A DNA stretch of 64,000 bases from an uncultured Pseudoruegeria sp. (lineage in GTDB: Bacteria; Pseudomonadota; Alphaproteobacteria; Rhodobacterales; Rhodobacteraceae), in assembly GCA_947498155.1 (NCBI GenBank), contig CANMJD010000001.1:434001-498000 (forward strand), given 5' to 3'. The position numbers were made by a program, and so were the translations under genes. Below the pieces are notes generated by a model. The model saw only the letters and a program-made list of their open reading frames with translations, searched no databases and was not told the DNA's origin. This document shows, piece after piece, positions 17,135-25,044 of this stretch; position 1 is the first letter of the stretch; every line of letters begins with the position of its first letter.

Positions 17135-17817
17135 TCGGCGATTTCATAAACGATGGTGACCGTTGCAGAGACGGTCACCTCCCCCTCCGCAATTGGGATC
17201 GAGTCCCGCGCCATGGCGGCGGTTTCCATCATTCTGGGCCGCGGCGCATAGGACCCTTGCTCAGAAATGCTAACCACATCCCCCAAATCGACTCCGGCGG
17301 CCTCTGCATAGAGCATCGCTTTGGCCCGCGCATCTATGACCGCATCACGGCGCGCCGCATCGGTTTTTTCCTTTGGGTCAGACAAGCCAAAGCTTAAACC
17401 GTTCAACTGGTTTGCCCCCTGATCCACCGAGGCCCCCAGAACGTCGCCAAGCGCGCCCAGTTCACGCACCCGAACCATGACGGAATTGCGGGCGATAAAG
17501 CCTGAAATCTCTCGCTCTCCGGAGTTGGGCGCGGGCTGGCTCCAGCGCGGAGACAGGCTGAGCCCGTTGGTCTGCACATCCTCTGCAGCGATTCCAGCAG
17601 CCGTCAGACTGTCGAGCATTTTTTGCATTTGTGCCGCATTGTCCGCCATGGCTTCGGCGCTGGTTTTTGCCTCACTGGTCACCCCCAGCGACACAGTCGC
17701 CATATCCGGTGCGGCCGCCACCTGCCCTTCGCCGGTGACGGTGATTAGCCGTTCTGTCGCGCCTGCCATCGTCGCCATCGTCAGCCCCACAGCCACGGTC
17801 AAAAGCAATTGTCGCAT
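17131..17817 (-). CDS. SIMPL-domain (DUF541) periplasmic protein
   Basis: 228 residues from the ATG at 17817, preceded by AAGGA. A signal peptide (MRQLLLTVAVGLTMATMAGA) is followed by RLITVTGEGQVAAAPDMATV, the hallmark start of the SIMPL/YggE family, and by repeated Ala-rich helices (SAEAMADNAAQMQKML). Family members are periplasmic or outer-membrane proteins associated with oxidative or envelope stress in other bacteria; the biochemical activity is unknown. Convergent with metY and probably monocistronic. Confidence 0.85.
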   Translation of the reverse strand: MRQLLLTVAVGLTMATMAGATERLITVTGEGQVAAAPDMATVSLGVTSEAKTSAEAMADNAAQMQKMLDSLTAAGIAAEDVQTNGLSLSPRWSQPAPNSGEREISGFIARNSVMVRVRELGALGDVLGASVDQGANQLNGLSFGLSDPKEKTDAARRDAVIDARAKAMLYAEAAGVDLGDVVSISEQGSYAPRPRMMETAAMARDSIPIAEGEVTVSATVTIVYEIAD

Positions 17818-17976
17818 TGGTTTTTCCTTCTTTTTCGACAAATCCAACCTGCACTAGATAGGCATGCCCTGCGCGATAAAAAACTTTGAACGTTGGCGTG
17901 CGCGAAATCTTGCTTCTGGATGGAAAGGATGGAATGGATACTTCTGCCTGATGGTTTGTTGATGTAGTTATCTTTT

Positions 17977-20436
17977 ATGCTTCCTGGCTTTGCACTTGAT
18001 CTTGGACTTGACGGAATCCGCCTGTTGAAACGGGCGCAAGACGGCTGGGCGGTGATCGGTGTGGTGTCGCTGGCATCCGAGGATTTTGAAAATGACATAA
18101 AAGCCCTGCGTCAAAAGGGGTTACGTAAGAAGGACGGGCCTTTTTGCTGCAAGGTCATTTTGCCAAACAGCGAGATTTTATACGATGAAATCGATGCGCC
18201 CGGTCCCAGCACCGAGGAACGGCTTGTTCAAATCCGTCAGGCGCTGATCGGACGCACCCCCTATCAGATCGACGAGCTGGCTTTTGACTGGCGCATACAG
18301 GGCGACAAGGTTCAAATCGCTGCCGTGGCCCAGATCACCCTAAGCGAGGCTGAAGAATTTGCCGTTGAAAACGGTTTTGCCCCCGTGGGTTTTGTCGCCG
18401 TCCCACCGCACGGCGCCTTTGACGGGGAGCCGTTTTTTGGCCATCCGCAAGCCGACAGCCCTCTGGATCTACCCTTTTCCGGAGAGCCGTCCGCCGTCAC
18501 GGTCCTGCCCCCCCAAGAACCGGATGTGGGAATTGTAGCGACGCCGGACACACAACAACAACCGGAGCACTCCTCCGAGGCGCCTGCCGAGGCTGAACCC
18601 ACCACACCTGCCGAGATCGAAGAATTGGGTGAACCCGCGCAGGAGCCCGCCGAAATAGTAACAGAGGCAGAGGCAGAGGCAGAGGCAGAGGCAGAGGCCA
18701 CGCCGGTACACGACGCCGCGCAAGCGGAAATAACCGCGATTCCCGCGCCTGCACCTGAGACAGAGACGGAGACGGAGACGGATACCTCCTCGACTCCAGC
18801 AACCGAGCAAGCCGACGCCACAGGACTTGCCCTACGTTTCATGGTCAAATCTGACACGCCGCCGCCCCCCGACACCACAGAGGAAGCCCAGCCCGCCCCC
18901 CCTGTGTTCAGCAGCCGCCGCCGCAAAGACGCGCCAACCGCTTCCCCTGCGCCGATCAGCACCGACACCGTTGATCCCAAGCCAACACCGACGCCAAAAG
19001 CCCCTGCCGCGGGCCGGATTTCTTTGGCCTCCAGCCATGGCGATACTTTGGCACCGGATGAACCTATTCTGCCGCTCGCGGCCAAGAATGATCCCTTTGC
19101 CCTGCCGGAATTTCCAGACCCCAATGCTCGCAAGGCACGTCTGAAAAAACAGCTGATCCCTGTGGCGGGGCTTGCTGCTGTGATCGCGCTGTTTGTTATC
19201 GGCACAAGCCTGTTGCCCAATGCCACGCTTGGTCTGTTCAAATCGGATGAGACCTTTAGTGAAGCAACCCCACAAGATCAGACCAACGGTGTCGATCTCA
19301 CCGCCCTGCCAGAGACCAGCAATCCCGTTGATCTGGAACCCGCGCTGATCGAAGGCCCCGAAGTCAGCAGCCAAAGCGATGTGCAGCTGGCCAGCCTGCC
19401 CGCGACCCCCGACCCGAGCTTACTTGAGGCAACGCCGCCGCCAACTATTGCGCAAGCCCCCGAACAAGAAATCCCCGAAGGGCCCGCGCTCAACCTTTTG
19501 CAGGGCCCGGCAGATCTTGAATCGCTCTATATTGCCTCGATTGACGCCGCGATTACCGGCTCCGATGCCATCGCCCTGCCCGAAATCGGCACGCTGGACA
19601 CCGATCTGGCCCTTCAGTTGCAAAACAATCCGGCCACGGCGGAAACCACCTATGCGCTGGATGAAAACGGATTTGTCATTCCCACACCAGAAGGCGCCGA
19701 AACGCCCGATGGGGTGATCGTTTATGCCGGTGTTCCTCCGAAAACCGGCTTCCCGCGCCCTGATGATCTGGTAGAGCCCGAAGTGGTCGCAGAGATCGAT
19801 CCACGGGCCGGGATCAGACCGCGCCTGCGGCCCGATGATCTGGTTGAAAACGACGAACGCGCCCGTTTGGGCGGGCGCACCCTTGATCAGCTGGCCAGCC
19901 TGCGCCCGCGCGCGCGGCCGGATTTTCCTGCCCCTACGGAAACGCAAGAACCCGCCGAAACCGAGACTGCCGAAGAAGACCAGTTTGACGCCCCCACCGA
20001 ACGTGCTGTAGCCCGCTCGCCGTATCCAAAGCCGCGGCCAAGGGTTGTCGTTCGGGCGGCACCACCCAAAACCACCACGACTCCCAAAGCCACCGAAACG
20101 CCCAAGGATACCCGCTCTACTGCGGTCGAAAAAGAGGGTCCGACGGGCGGGCAAAAACTGCGCCGTCAGGAAGTTAACGCAAAAGTAAAAACGGCAAATC
20201 ACGTGGCACAACAAGCAACTCTGAAAAATGCACTAAACCTGCGCAAGATCAACCTGATCGGCGTCTATGGTACCAAATCCAATCGCCGCGCCCTGCTGCG
20301 CCTTTCCAATGGCCGTTACGTGAAAGTTAAAGTCGGCGATAAAGTCGATGGCGGCAAAGTGTCGGCCATCAGCACCGACAAACTTAGCTATGTCAAAAGC
20401 GGGCGTAACATCACCCTGACCGTGCCAAGCGGCTAA
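17977..20436 (+). CDS. Large membrane protein with GspL/PilM-like N-terminus and PilP-like C-terminus
   Basis: 819 residues in four parts. Residues 1-150 (FALDLGLDGIRLL, VILPNSEILYDEID, PYQIDELAFDW) resemble the actin-like cytoplasmic domain of GspL/PilM assembly proteins. Residues about 160-385 are a low-complexity acidic, Pro-rich linker with EA and ET repeats. One membrane helix lies at about 391-412 (LIPVAGLAAVIALFVIG). A periplasmic part carries repeated RPRLRPDDLV-like motifs (about 590-645) and ends in a PilP/GspC-like domain from about 725 (LLRLSNGRYVKVKVGDKVDGG). I infer an inner-membrane scaffold linking cytoplasm to periplasm. No pilus or type II secretion genes are nearby. The start has no strong Shine-Dalgarno. 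Function unknown. Confidence 0.75.
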   Translation: MLPGFALDLGLDGIRLLKRAQDGWAVIGVVSLASEDFENDIKALRQKGLRKKDGPFCCKVILPNSEILYDEIDAPGPSTEERLVQIRQALIGRTPYQIDELAFDWRIQGDKVQIAAVAQITLSEAEEFAVENGFAPVGFVAVPPHGAFDGEPFFGHPQADSPLDLPFSGEPSAVTVLPPQEPDVGIVATPDTQQQPEHSSEAPAEAEPTTPAEIEELGEPAQEPAEIVTEAEAEAEAEAEATPVHDAAQAEITAIPAPAPETETETETDTSSTPATEQADATGLALRFMVKSDTPPPPDTTEEAQPAPPVFSSRRRKDAPTASPAPISTDTVDPKPTPTPKAPAAGRISLASSHGDTLAPDEPILPLAAKNDPFALPEFPDPNARKARLKKQLIPVAGLAAVIALFVIGTSLLPNATLGLFKSDETFSEATPQDQTNGVDLTALPETSNPVDLEPALIEGPEVSSQSDVQLASLPATPDPSLLEATPPPTIAQAPEQEIPEGPALNLLQGPADLESLYIASIDAAITGSDAIALPEIGTLDTDLALQLQNNPATAETTYALDENGFVIPTPEGAETPDGVIVYAGVPPKTGFPRPDDLVEPEVVAEIDPRAGIRPRLRPDDLVENDERARLGGRTLDQLASLRPRARPDFPAPTETQEPAETETAEEDQFDAPTERAVARSPYPKPRPRVVVRAAPPKTTTTPKATETPKDTRSTAVEKEGPTGGQKLRRQEVNAKVKTANHVAQQATLKNALNLRKINLIGVYGTKSNRRALLRLSNGRYVKVKVGDKVDGGKVSAISTDKLSYVKSGRNITLTVPSG
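18664..18699 (+). repeat. Hexanucleotide tandem repeat (GAGGCA) inside coding sequence
   Basis: Six near-perfect tandem copies of GAGGCA (the last ends in C) encode an alternating Glu-Ala run in the linker of the 819-residue protein. A second short array of GAGACG units lies at about 18763-18780 and encodes Glu-Thr repeats. Because the unit is six bases, copy-number changes would alter linker length but keep the frame. Confidence 0.85.
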
Positions 20437-21362
20437 GGACGCTCATTGCGGAACACCGCACAGACACAGCCCGCGCGCCGCAGTTCACGGCAAAGCTGGC
20501 TGGCGCTGCGACGATCGGATTGACCCAAGCGGGCCATGTAATAGCCCTTGATCGGGGATGCGCGATTCTTGGTAAAGATGAACTCCAGCGGCACCTCTGC
20601 GACCAAACCGCGACAGGATGCGGTGACTTTGCGAAATTTCTGCGCAGCGGCAGCGGGGGTCAGCCCATAGGCCATCTGAATTCCATAAGCAAAGCGCACC
20701 GGCTGGCTTCTTTGCAAGGCTGAAACCTTGCGCCCCCTGCTCATCTGCAGGCAGGCTGGCAGGAAGGCATTGTCTTTTTGCAGGGCGAATTGCGGATTTT
20801 CCGGCGGCACATCACGCCAGACTTCGGCGGTTTCGCCGGTGATGATACGCACGTAGTCGCGCGTTTCCTTGGGCAGACCACCAGTCCCGTTCAGAAACCG
20901 CTCCGCCCGGTTTTCACCGCCATTATAGGCTATGGCGGCCAGACCGGTATTGCCAAATCTCCGCTTGAGTTCGGACAGGTACTGGGCGGAATAGGCCAGC
21001 GATTCAGAGGGGTTAAAAGTATCTTTTAACCCACGCATATCCGCCGTGGACGGAATGAACTGCGCGATGCCCTGGGCGTTGGCCGGGCTAATGGCAAAAG
21101 GATCAAACCGGCTTTCCTGCCAGATCAGACGGGCAAAAAATCCGGCATCAAGATCATGCTGCTGGGCCAGATTTTCAATCGCCTGACAGATGTCAAAGGA
21201 CACATGGGCAAGGCGAATACATTGCACGGCGGCCGCATGTCCTGAACTGCATATCCTGTCCGGTGGCGCGGCCTGCACCCCGGATGCCCAAAGCATCCCC
21301 ACCAGCAAAGCAGCCCATCTCAACCTCATGGGCATAGTCTGCGCCATAGCGGCGCGGCGCAT
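20433..21362 (-). CDS. Lytic murein transglycosylase (SLT/GH23 family)
   Basis: 309 residues from the ATG at 21362 (AGAGGA lies 5 bases before); a downstream ATG at 21329 would begin right at the hydrophobic signal segment. The signal sequence runs to about residue 31 (VQA-APPD). The catalytic Glu is E83 in LIWQESRFDPFA, followed by NAQGIAQFIPSTA and LAAIAYNGGENR, all classic SLT motifs. It cleaves peptidoglycan glycan strands to 1,6-anhydromuropeptides in the periplasm. The C-terminal third carries several cysteines (CQMS, SCRG, LCREL, GCVCAVF) and a SPOR-like KGYYMARLGQSDRR segment. Convergent, with interleaved stops, to the large membrane protein gene. Confidence 0.88.
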   Translation of the reverse strand: MRRAAMAQTMPMRLRWAALLVGMLWASGVQAAPPDRICSSGHAAAVQCIRLAHVSFDICQAIENLAQQHDLDAGFFARLIWQESRFDPFAISPANAQGIAQFIPSTADMRGLKDTFNPSESLAYSAQYLSELKRRFGNTGLAAIAYNGGENRAERFLNGTGGLPKETRDYVRIITGETAEVWRDVPPENPQFALQKDNAFLPACLQMSRGRKVSALQRSQPVRFAYGIQMAYGLTPAAAAQKFRKVTASCRGLVAEVPLEFIFTKNRASPIKGYYMARLGQSDRRSASQLCRELRRAGCVCAVFRNERP

Positions 21363-21446
21363 CAAGTCCTCTGGCCAAAATTTTCCCTGCCGCTCGTCCG
21401 GCTGACACCGTATAGATCAATAAAACACCAACAGGAGCCCTGCCCG

Positions 21447-22277
21447 ATGCCCCCCAAAAACGATCCGCTTATTTTTGACCCTCAAGGGGGCATGCCGCGT
21501 TTGCTGGAAATCATGCGTCGCCTGCGCGATCCAAAGACCGGCTGCCCATGGGATATCGAGCAGGATTTTGACACTATCGCCCCCTATACCATCGAAGAAG
21601 CCTATGAGGTGGCCGACGCGATCGAGCAAAAAGACTGGCCAGCCCTACAGGGGGAACTTGGGGATCTGCTGCTGCAAACAGTTTACCATGCGCAAATGGC
21701 GCAAGAGGCCGCTCTGTTTGATTTTGACGCCGTCGTCAAATCCATTGCCGACAAGATGGTGGACCGCCATCCCCATGTGTTCGGCGATGATTCACGTGAT
21801 AAATCCGCCGAACAGCAAACCATCGACTGGGAAATCCAAAAGGCCAAAGAACGGGCGGCCAAATCTGAAAAAGGCGCTTTAGACGGGGTTGCGATTGGTC
21901 TGCCGGCACTTTTGCGGGCCTATAAGCTGCAAAAACGCGCAGCGCGAGTCGGGTTTGACTGGCCTTCGACCGAAGAGGTGCTGGACAAAATTCAGGAAGA
22001 GGCCGGTGAACTGGTGGAAGCCCGCGAGGAAAAAACGACAGAGGACATGATCGAAGAATACGGCGATCTACTGTTTGTCATGACAAATCTGGGCCGTCAT
22101 CTGGGGATCAATGCCGAAGACGCCCTGCGTGCTGCCAATGCCAAATTCACCCGCCGCTTTGAAGCCGTCGAAGCCAAACTGGCGGCTAAAGGAAAAACAC
22201 CCGCAGATTCTGATCTGGCAGAGATGGACCAGCTTTGGGAAGAGGTGAAGGCGGAAAGTCGCAAAAAATGTATCTGA
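21447..22277 (+). CDS. mazG: Nucleoside triphosphate pyrophosphohydrolase MazG
   Basis: 276 residues with two MazG domains. The first holds CPWDIEQDFDTIAPYTIEEAYE and the EAYEVADAI plus GELGDLLLQ metal-binding helices; the second holds DKIQEEAGELVEA and EEYGDLLFVMTNLGRHL. It hydrolyses NTPs and dNTPs to monophosphates and diphosphate, clearing unusual nucleotides from the pool. AGGAG precedes the ATG. The 54-residue longer form is typical of proteobacterial MazG (about 265-280). Followed closely by an iron-binding protein gene with its own promoter-like region. Confidence 0.93.
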   Translation: MPPKNDPLIFDPQGGMPRLLEIMRRLRDPKTGCPWDIEQDFDTIAPYTIEEAYEVADAIEQKDWPALQGELGDLLLQTVYHAQMAQEAALFDFDAVVKSIADKMVDRHPHVFGDDSRDKSAEQQTIDWEIQKAKERAAKSEKGALDGVAIGLPALLRAYKLQKRAARVGFDWPSTEEVLDKIQEEAGELVEAREEKTTEDMIEEYGDLLFVMTNLGRHLGINAEDALRAANAKFTRRFEAVEAKLAAKGKTPADSDLAEMDQLWEEVKAESRKKCI

Positions 22278-22293
22278 GTAAAATAATAAGTTA

Positions 22294-22324
22294 TTGACCA
22301 AAGTAAAATAGTCAGGTTTATAGA
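22294..22324 (+). promoter_or_regulatory. Candidate promoter of the iron-binding protein gene
   Basis: TTGACC (22294-22299) could be a -35 box and TATAGA (22319-22324) a -10 box, with a long 19-base spacer. The leader is unusually AT-rich compared with the surroundings. A TGAC/GTCA dyad spans the spacer and could bind an iron regulator, but it does not match the Iron-Rhodo box spacing (TGA-N9-TCA). Confidence 0.3.
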
Positions 22325-22352
22325 GCGCAGTTTGAAACAGATGGAAATCACC

Positions 22353-23366
22353 ATGCTTACGCCTATACGCTCCTCTTTTCTGGCCCTGACTGCGGTCACG
22401 GTGGCCGCCCCTGCCCTTGCAGAAGAAGTGAATGTTTATTCCTACCGTCAACCTGAACTGATCCAGCCCCTGACCGATGCCTTCACCGCAGAAACCGGCA
22501 TCAAAGTGAATGTGGCCTATCTGGCCAAAGGGATGGTGGAACGCCTTCAGGCCGAGGGCGCGCGGTCCCCTGCGGATGTGGTTCTGACGGTAGATATTTC
22601 GCGTCTGAACGCCGTGGTCGAAGCGGGTCTGACCCAGCCGGTGACCTCTGATGCATTGGTTGAAAACGTACCGGAACTGTACCGTGATCCGGATAACCTC
22701 TGGTATGGGCTGACAACACGGGCGCGGGTGATTTATGCCGCCAAGGACCGTGTGGCCGACGGCGAAGTCACCACCTACGAAGATCTGGCCGATCCGAAAT
22801 GGAAGGGCCGTATCTGTACCCGTTCCGGTACCAACGCCTATAACGTCGCCTTGACCTCTGCTTATCTGTATCACCATGGAGAGGCTGAAACGCTGGAATG
22901 GCTGCAGGCTGTCAAAGACAATCTGGCGCGCAAACCACAGGGCAACGACCGTGCACAGGTCAAAGCCATCTGGGCCGGTGAATGCGATATTTCTGTCGGC
23001 AACACTTATTACATGGGCAAGATGCTTCAAGACGAAGAACAAAAGGAATGGGCCGATTCCGTGCGCATCATCTTCCCTGAATTTGAGGGCGAAGGCACCC
23101 ATATCAATATCTCTGGTGTGGCCATGACCAAATCCTCTCCGAACTCGGAAAATGCGTTGAAATTCATGGAGTTCCTGACCTCTCCTCAAGCGCAGGAAAT
23201 CTATGGCGCAGCGAATTTCGAATATCCGATTGCCCCCGGCACCGAGGCCGTTGATCTGGTTAAAAACTGGGGCACGTTTACACCGGACCCCGTGAACCTG
23301 ATGGAGCTGGCAAAACTGCGCGGCGATGCGCTGAAACTGACAGAACAGGTCGATTTCGACGGCTAA
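22353..23366 (+). CDS. Ferric iron ABC transporter periplasmic binding protein (FutA/FbpA-like)
   Basis: 337 residues from the ATG at 22353; a TTG seven codons earlier is less likely because the signal peptide begins at MLTPIRSSFLALTAVTVAAP. Cleavage is expected after ALA-EEVNVYSYRQPE. VNVYSYRQPELIQPL, VVLTVDISRL and GAANFEYPI are typical of Fe(3+)-binding SBP_bac_1/6 proteins, with tyrosines such as those in GNTYYMGKML as likely iron ligands. No permease or ATPase gene adjoins, so it must work with components encoded elsewhere. A strong terminator follows directly, making it monocistronic. Confidence 0.87.
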   Translation: MLTPIRSSFLALTAVTVAAPALAEEVNVYSYRQPELIQPLTDAFTAETGIKVNVAYLAKGMVERLQAEGARSPADVVLTVDISRLNAVVEAGLTQPVTSDALVENVPELYRDPDNLWYGLTTRARVIYAAKDRVADGEVTTYEDLADPKWKGRICTRSGTNAYNVALTSAYLYHHGEAETLEWLQAVKDNLARKPQGNDRAQVKAIWAGECDISVGNTYYMGKMLQDEEQKEWADSVRIIFPEFEGEGTHINISGVAMTKSSPNSENALKFMEFLTSPQAQEIYGAANFEYPIAPGTEAVDLVKNWGTFTPDPVNLMELAKLRGDALKLTEQVDFDG

Positions 23367-23392
23367 CCCACACTGTCATCATCCTTCAATCA

Positions 23393-23427
23393 AACGCCGT
23401 CTCTGACTAAATGAGGCGGCGTTTTTT
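23393..23427 (+). terminator. Rho-independent terminator after the iron-binding protein gene
   Basis: AACGCCGTCTC (23393-23403) pairs with GAGGCGGCGTT (23413-23423) through one T-G wobble, with a 9-base loop, followed by TTTT. It lies 27 bases after the stop codon. Confidence 0.88.
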
Positions 23428-23503
23428 CTTTTACCATCTGGACAATTTCTGGGCCCTCAGGCAGGTTTTTCTTTACAACACCCCCCCGATGCAGGAGCCC
23501 TTA

Positions 23504-24442
23504 ATGCCGCGTAAAATCATCATCGATACCGATCCGGGTCAGGACGATGCCGTTGCTATTCTTTTGGCGCTGGCCAGCCCGCAAGAGCTTGATGTGCTTG
23601 GCATAACAGCCGTGGCCGGCAATGTTCCCCTTGCCCTGACCGAAAAGAACGCGCGCATCATTTGTGAATTGGCAGGCAAGCCGAACACCAAAGTCTTTGC
23701 CGGATGTGACGCGCCACTTAAACGTCCCCTTGTGACGGCGGAACATGTGCATGGTAAAACCGGTTTGGACGGGCCGGATTGGGACGACCCCACAATGGCG
23801 CTTCAGCCGCAGCATGGCGTGGATTTCATCATCGAAACCCTGCGCGCCGAGCCAGCAAAATCAATCACTCTTTGCCCGCTCGGCCCGCTCACCAACATTG
23901 CCACAGCCTTTGAAAAAGCCCCCGATATCATAGAGAAGGTTGAGGAAATCGTGCTGATGGGTGGCGCTTATTTTGAGGTGGGAAACATCACTCCCGCGGC
24001 TGAATTCAACATTTACGTCGACCCCGAAGCCGCTGAAATCGTGTTTAAATCCGGCGTTCCAATTGTGGTGATGCCGCTGGATGTCACCCATAAAGCCCTG
24101 GTTACAAAGCCACGCAATGACGCGTTTCGGGCCATCGGTTCGGACGTCGGGATAGCCGTTGCAGAGATGACCGACTTCTTTGAGCGGTTTGACAAGGCAA
24201 AATACGGCTCCTCCGGTGCGCCCCTGCATGATCCGACAGTGATTGCCTATCTTCTGAGGCCTGCGCTTTTCTCCGGGCGGCATATCAACGTTGAGATCGA
24301 AACCAAATCAGACCTGACTCTTGGCATGACGGTCGCCGACTGGTGGGGCGTCACCGACCGCGCCGCCAACGCCACCTTTATCGGGGATCTGGACTCGGAA
24401 GGCTTTTTTGAGCTTTTGACATCACGGTTGGCGCGGTTTTAA
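23504..24442 (+). CDS. Inosine/uridine-preferring nucleoside hydrolase
   Basis: 312 residues from the ATG at 23504, preceded by CAGGAG; an ATG five codons upstream would place that site inside the gene. The N-terminal calcium-binding motif reads IIIDTDPGQDDAVAILLAL, the hallmark of the IUNH family, with the second metal region ITPAAEFNIYVDPEAA and C-terminal LHDPTVIAYLL. It splits ribonucleosides to free base and ribose. This links functionally with the nucleobase salvage genes at the left of the window, but they are 16 kb apart and co-regulation is not shown. Confidence 0.92.
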   Translation: MPRKIIIDTDPGQDDAVAILLALASPQELDVLGITAVAGNVPLALTEKNARIICELAGKPNTKVFAGCDAPLKRPLVTAEHVHGKTGLDGPDWDDPTMALQPQHGVDFIIETLRAEPAKSITLCPLGPLTNIATAFEKAPDIIEKVEEIVLMGGAYFEVGNITPAAEFNIYVDPEAAEIVFKSGVPIVVMPLDVTHKALVTKPRNDAFRAIGSDVGIAVAEMTDFFERFDKAKYGSSGAPLHDPTVIAYLLRPALFSGRHINVEIETKSDLTLGMTVADWWGVTDRAANATFIGDLDSEGFFELLTSRLARF

Positions 24443-24540
24443 GGCAAGCAGAAATCGGCTGACCCAAGCGCTTTGAGAGTGCATCCGACGCGCGCATGGG
24501 CCATGGTTGCGGTGAGGAAACTTAACCCAAGGGCCGCGAC

Positions 24541-24990
24541 ATGAGTGCCAAGCTGCATCTGGCGAAACCGGACGATATCGAAAAACTGCTGTCGCTGGTG
24601 ATGCGCTATCACGCCTTTGAGGGCATCGAACGCACCGAGGAACAGGAACGGGCTGCCCTGCAGCCGCTCCTGGAGGGCACCCCCCATGGGGTGGCTTATC
24701 TGATCGGGCCGCGCACGTCGCCTGTTGGTTATATCGTCATCAGTTTCGGCTATTCGGTCGAATTGGGCGGCATAGACGGTTTCATTGATGAATTTTTCAT
24801 CCGCGAACGGCTGCGTGGCCGAGGCCTTGGCGGAGAGGTGCTGCGCACCTTGCTGCCCGCACTGGCCGAGAACGGTTTGATGGCACTGCATCTGGAAGTC
24901 AGTAGCGAGAACGAAAGCGCGCGACGTCTCTATGGGCGGCTCGGGTTTCAGCCCCGCGATTCCTTTCATTTGATGACGCGCAGCTTTTGA
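24541..24990 (+). CDS. GNAT-family N-acetyltransferase
   Basis: 149 residues. The acetyl-CoA binding loop is visible as RERLRGRGLGGEVL, preceded by the DGFIDEFFI strand and followed by LHLEVSSENESARRLYGRLGF, the classic GNAT C-terminal half. The substrate cannot be told from sequence. It lies between the nucleoside hydrolase and selO on the same strand, with short gaps, and may be co-transcribed. Confidence 0.85.
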   Translation: MSAKLHLAKPDDIEKLLSLVMRYHAFEGIERTEEQERAALQPLLEGTPHGVAYLIGPRTSPVGYIVISFGYSVELGGIDGFIDEFFIRERLRGRGLGGEVLRTLLPALAENGLMALHLEVSSENESARRLYGRLGFQPRDSFHLMTRSF

Positions 24991-25044
24991 TTTGTAAATC
25001 TGCGCTGCGCGCCTAAATCTATCCTGCCCTACAGGAGTTTTGCC

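Noticed and set aside
18664-18780. CRISPR or non-coding repeat array
   Set aside because: The repeats are six-base units inside a long coding frame and encode Glu-Ala and Glu-Thr runs.
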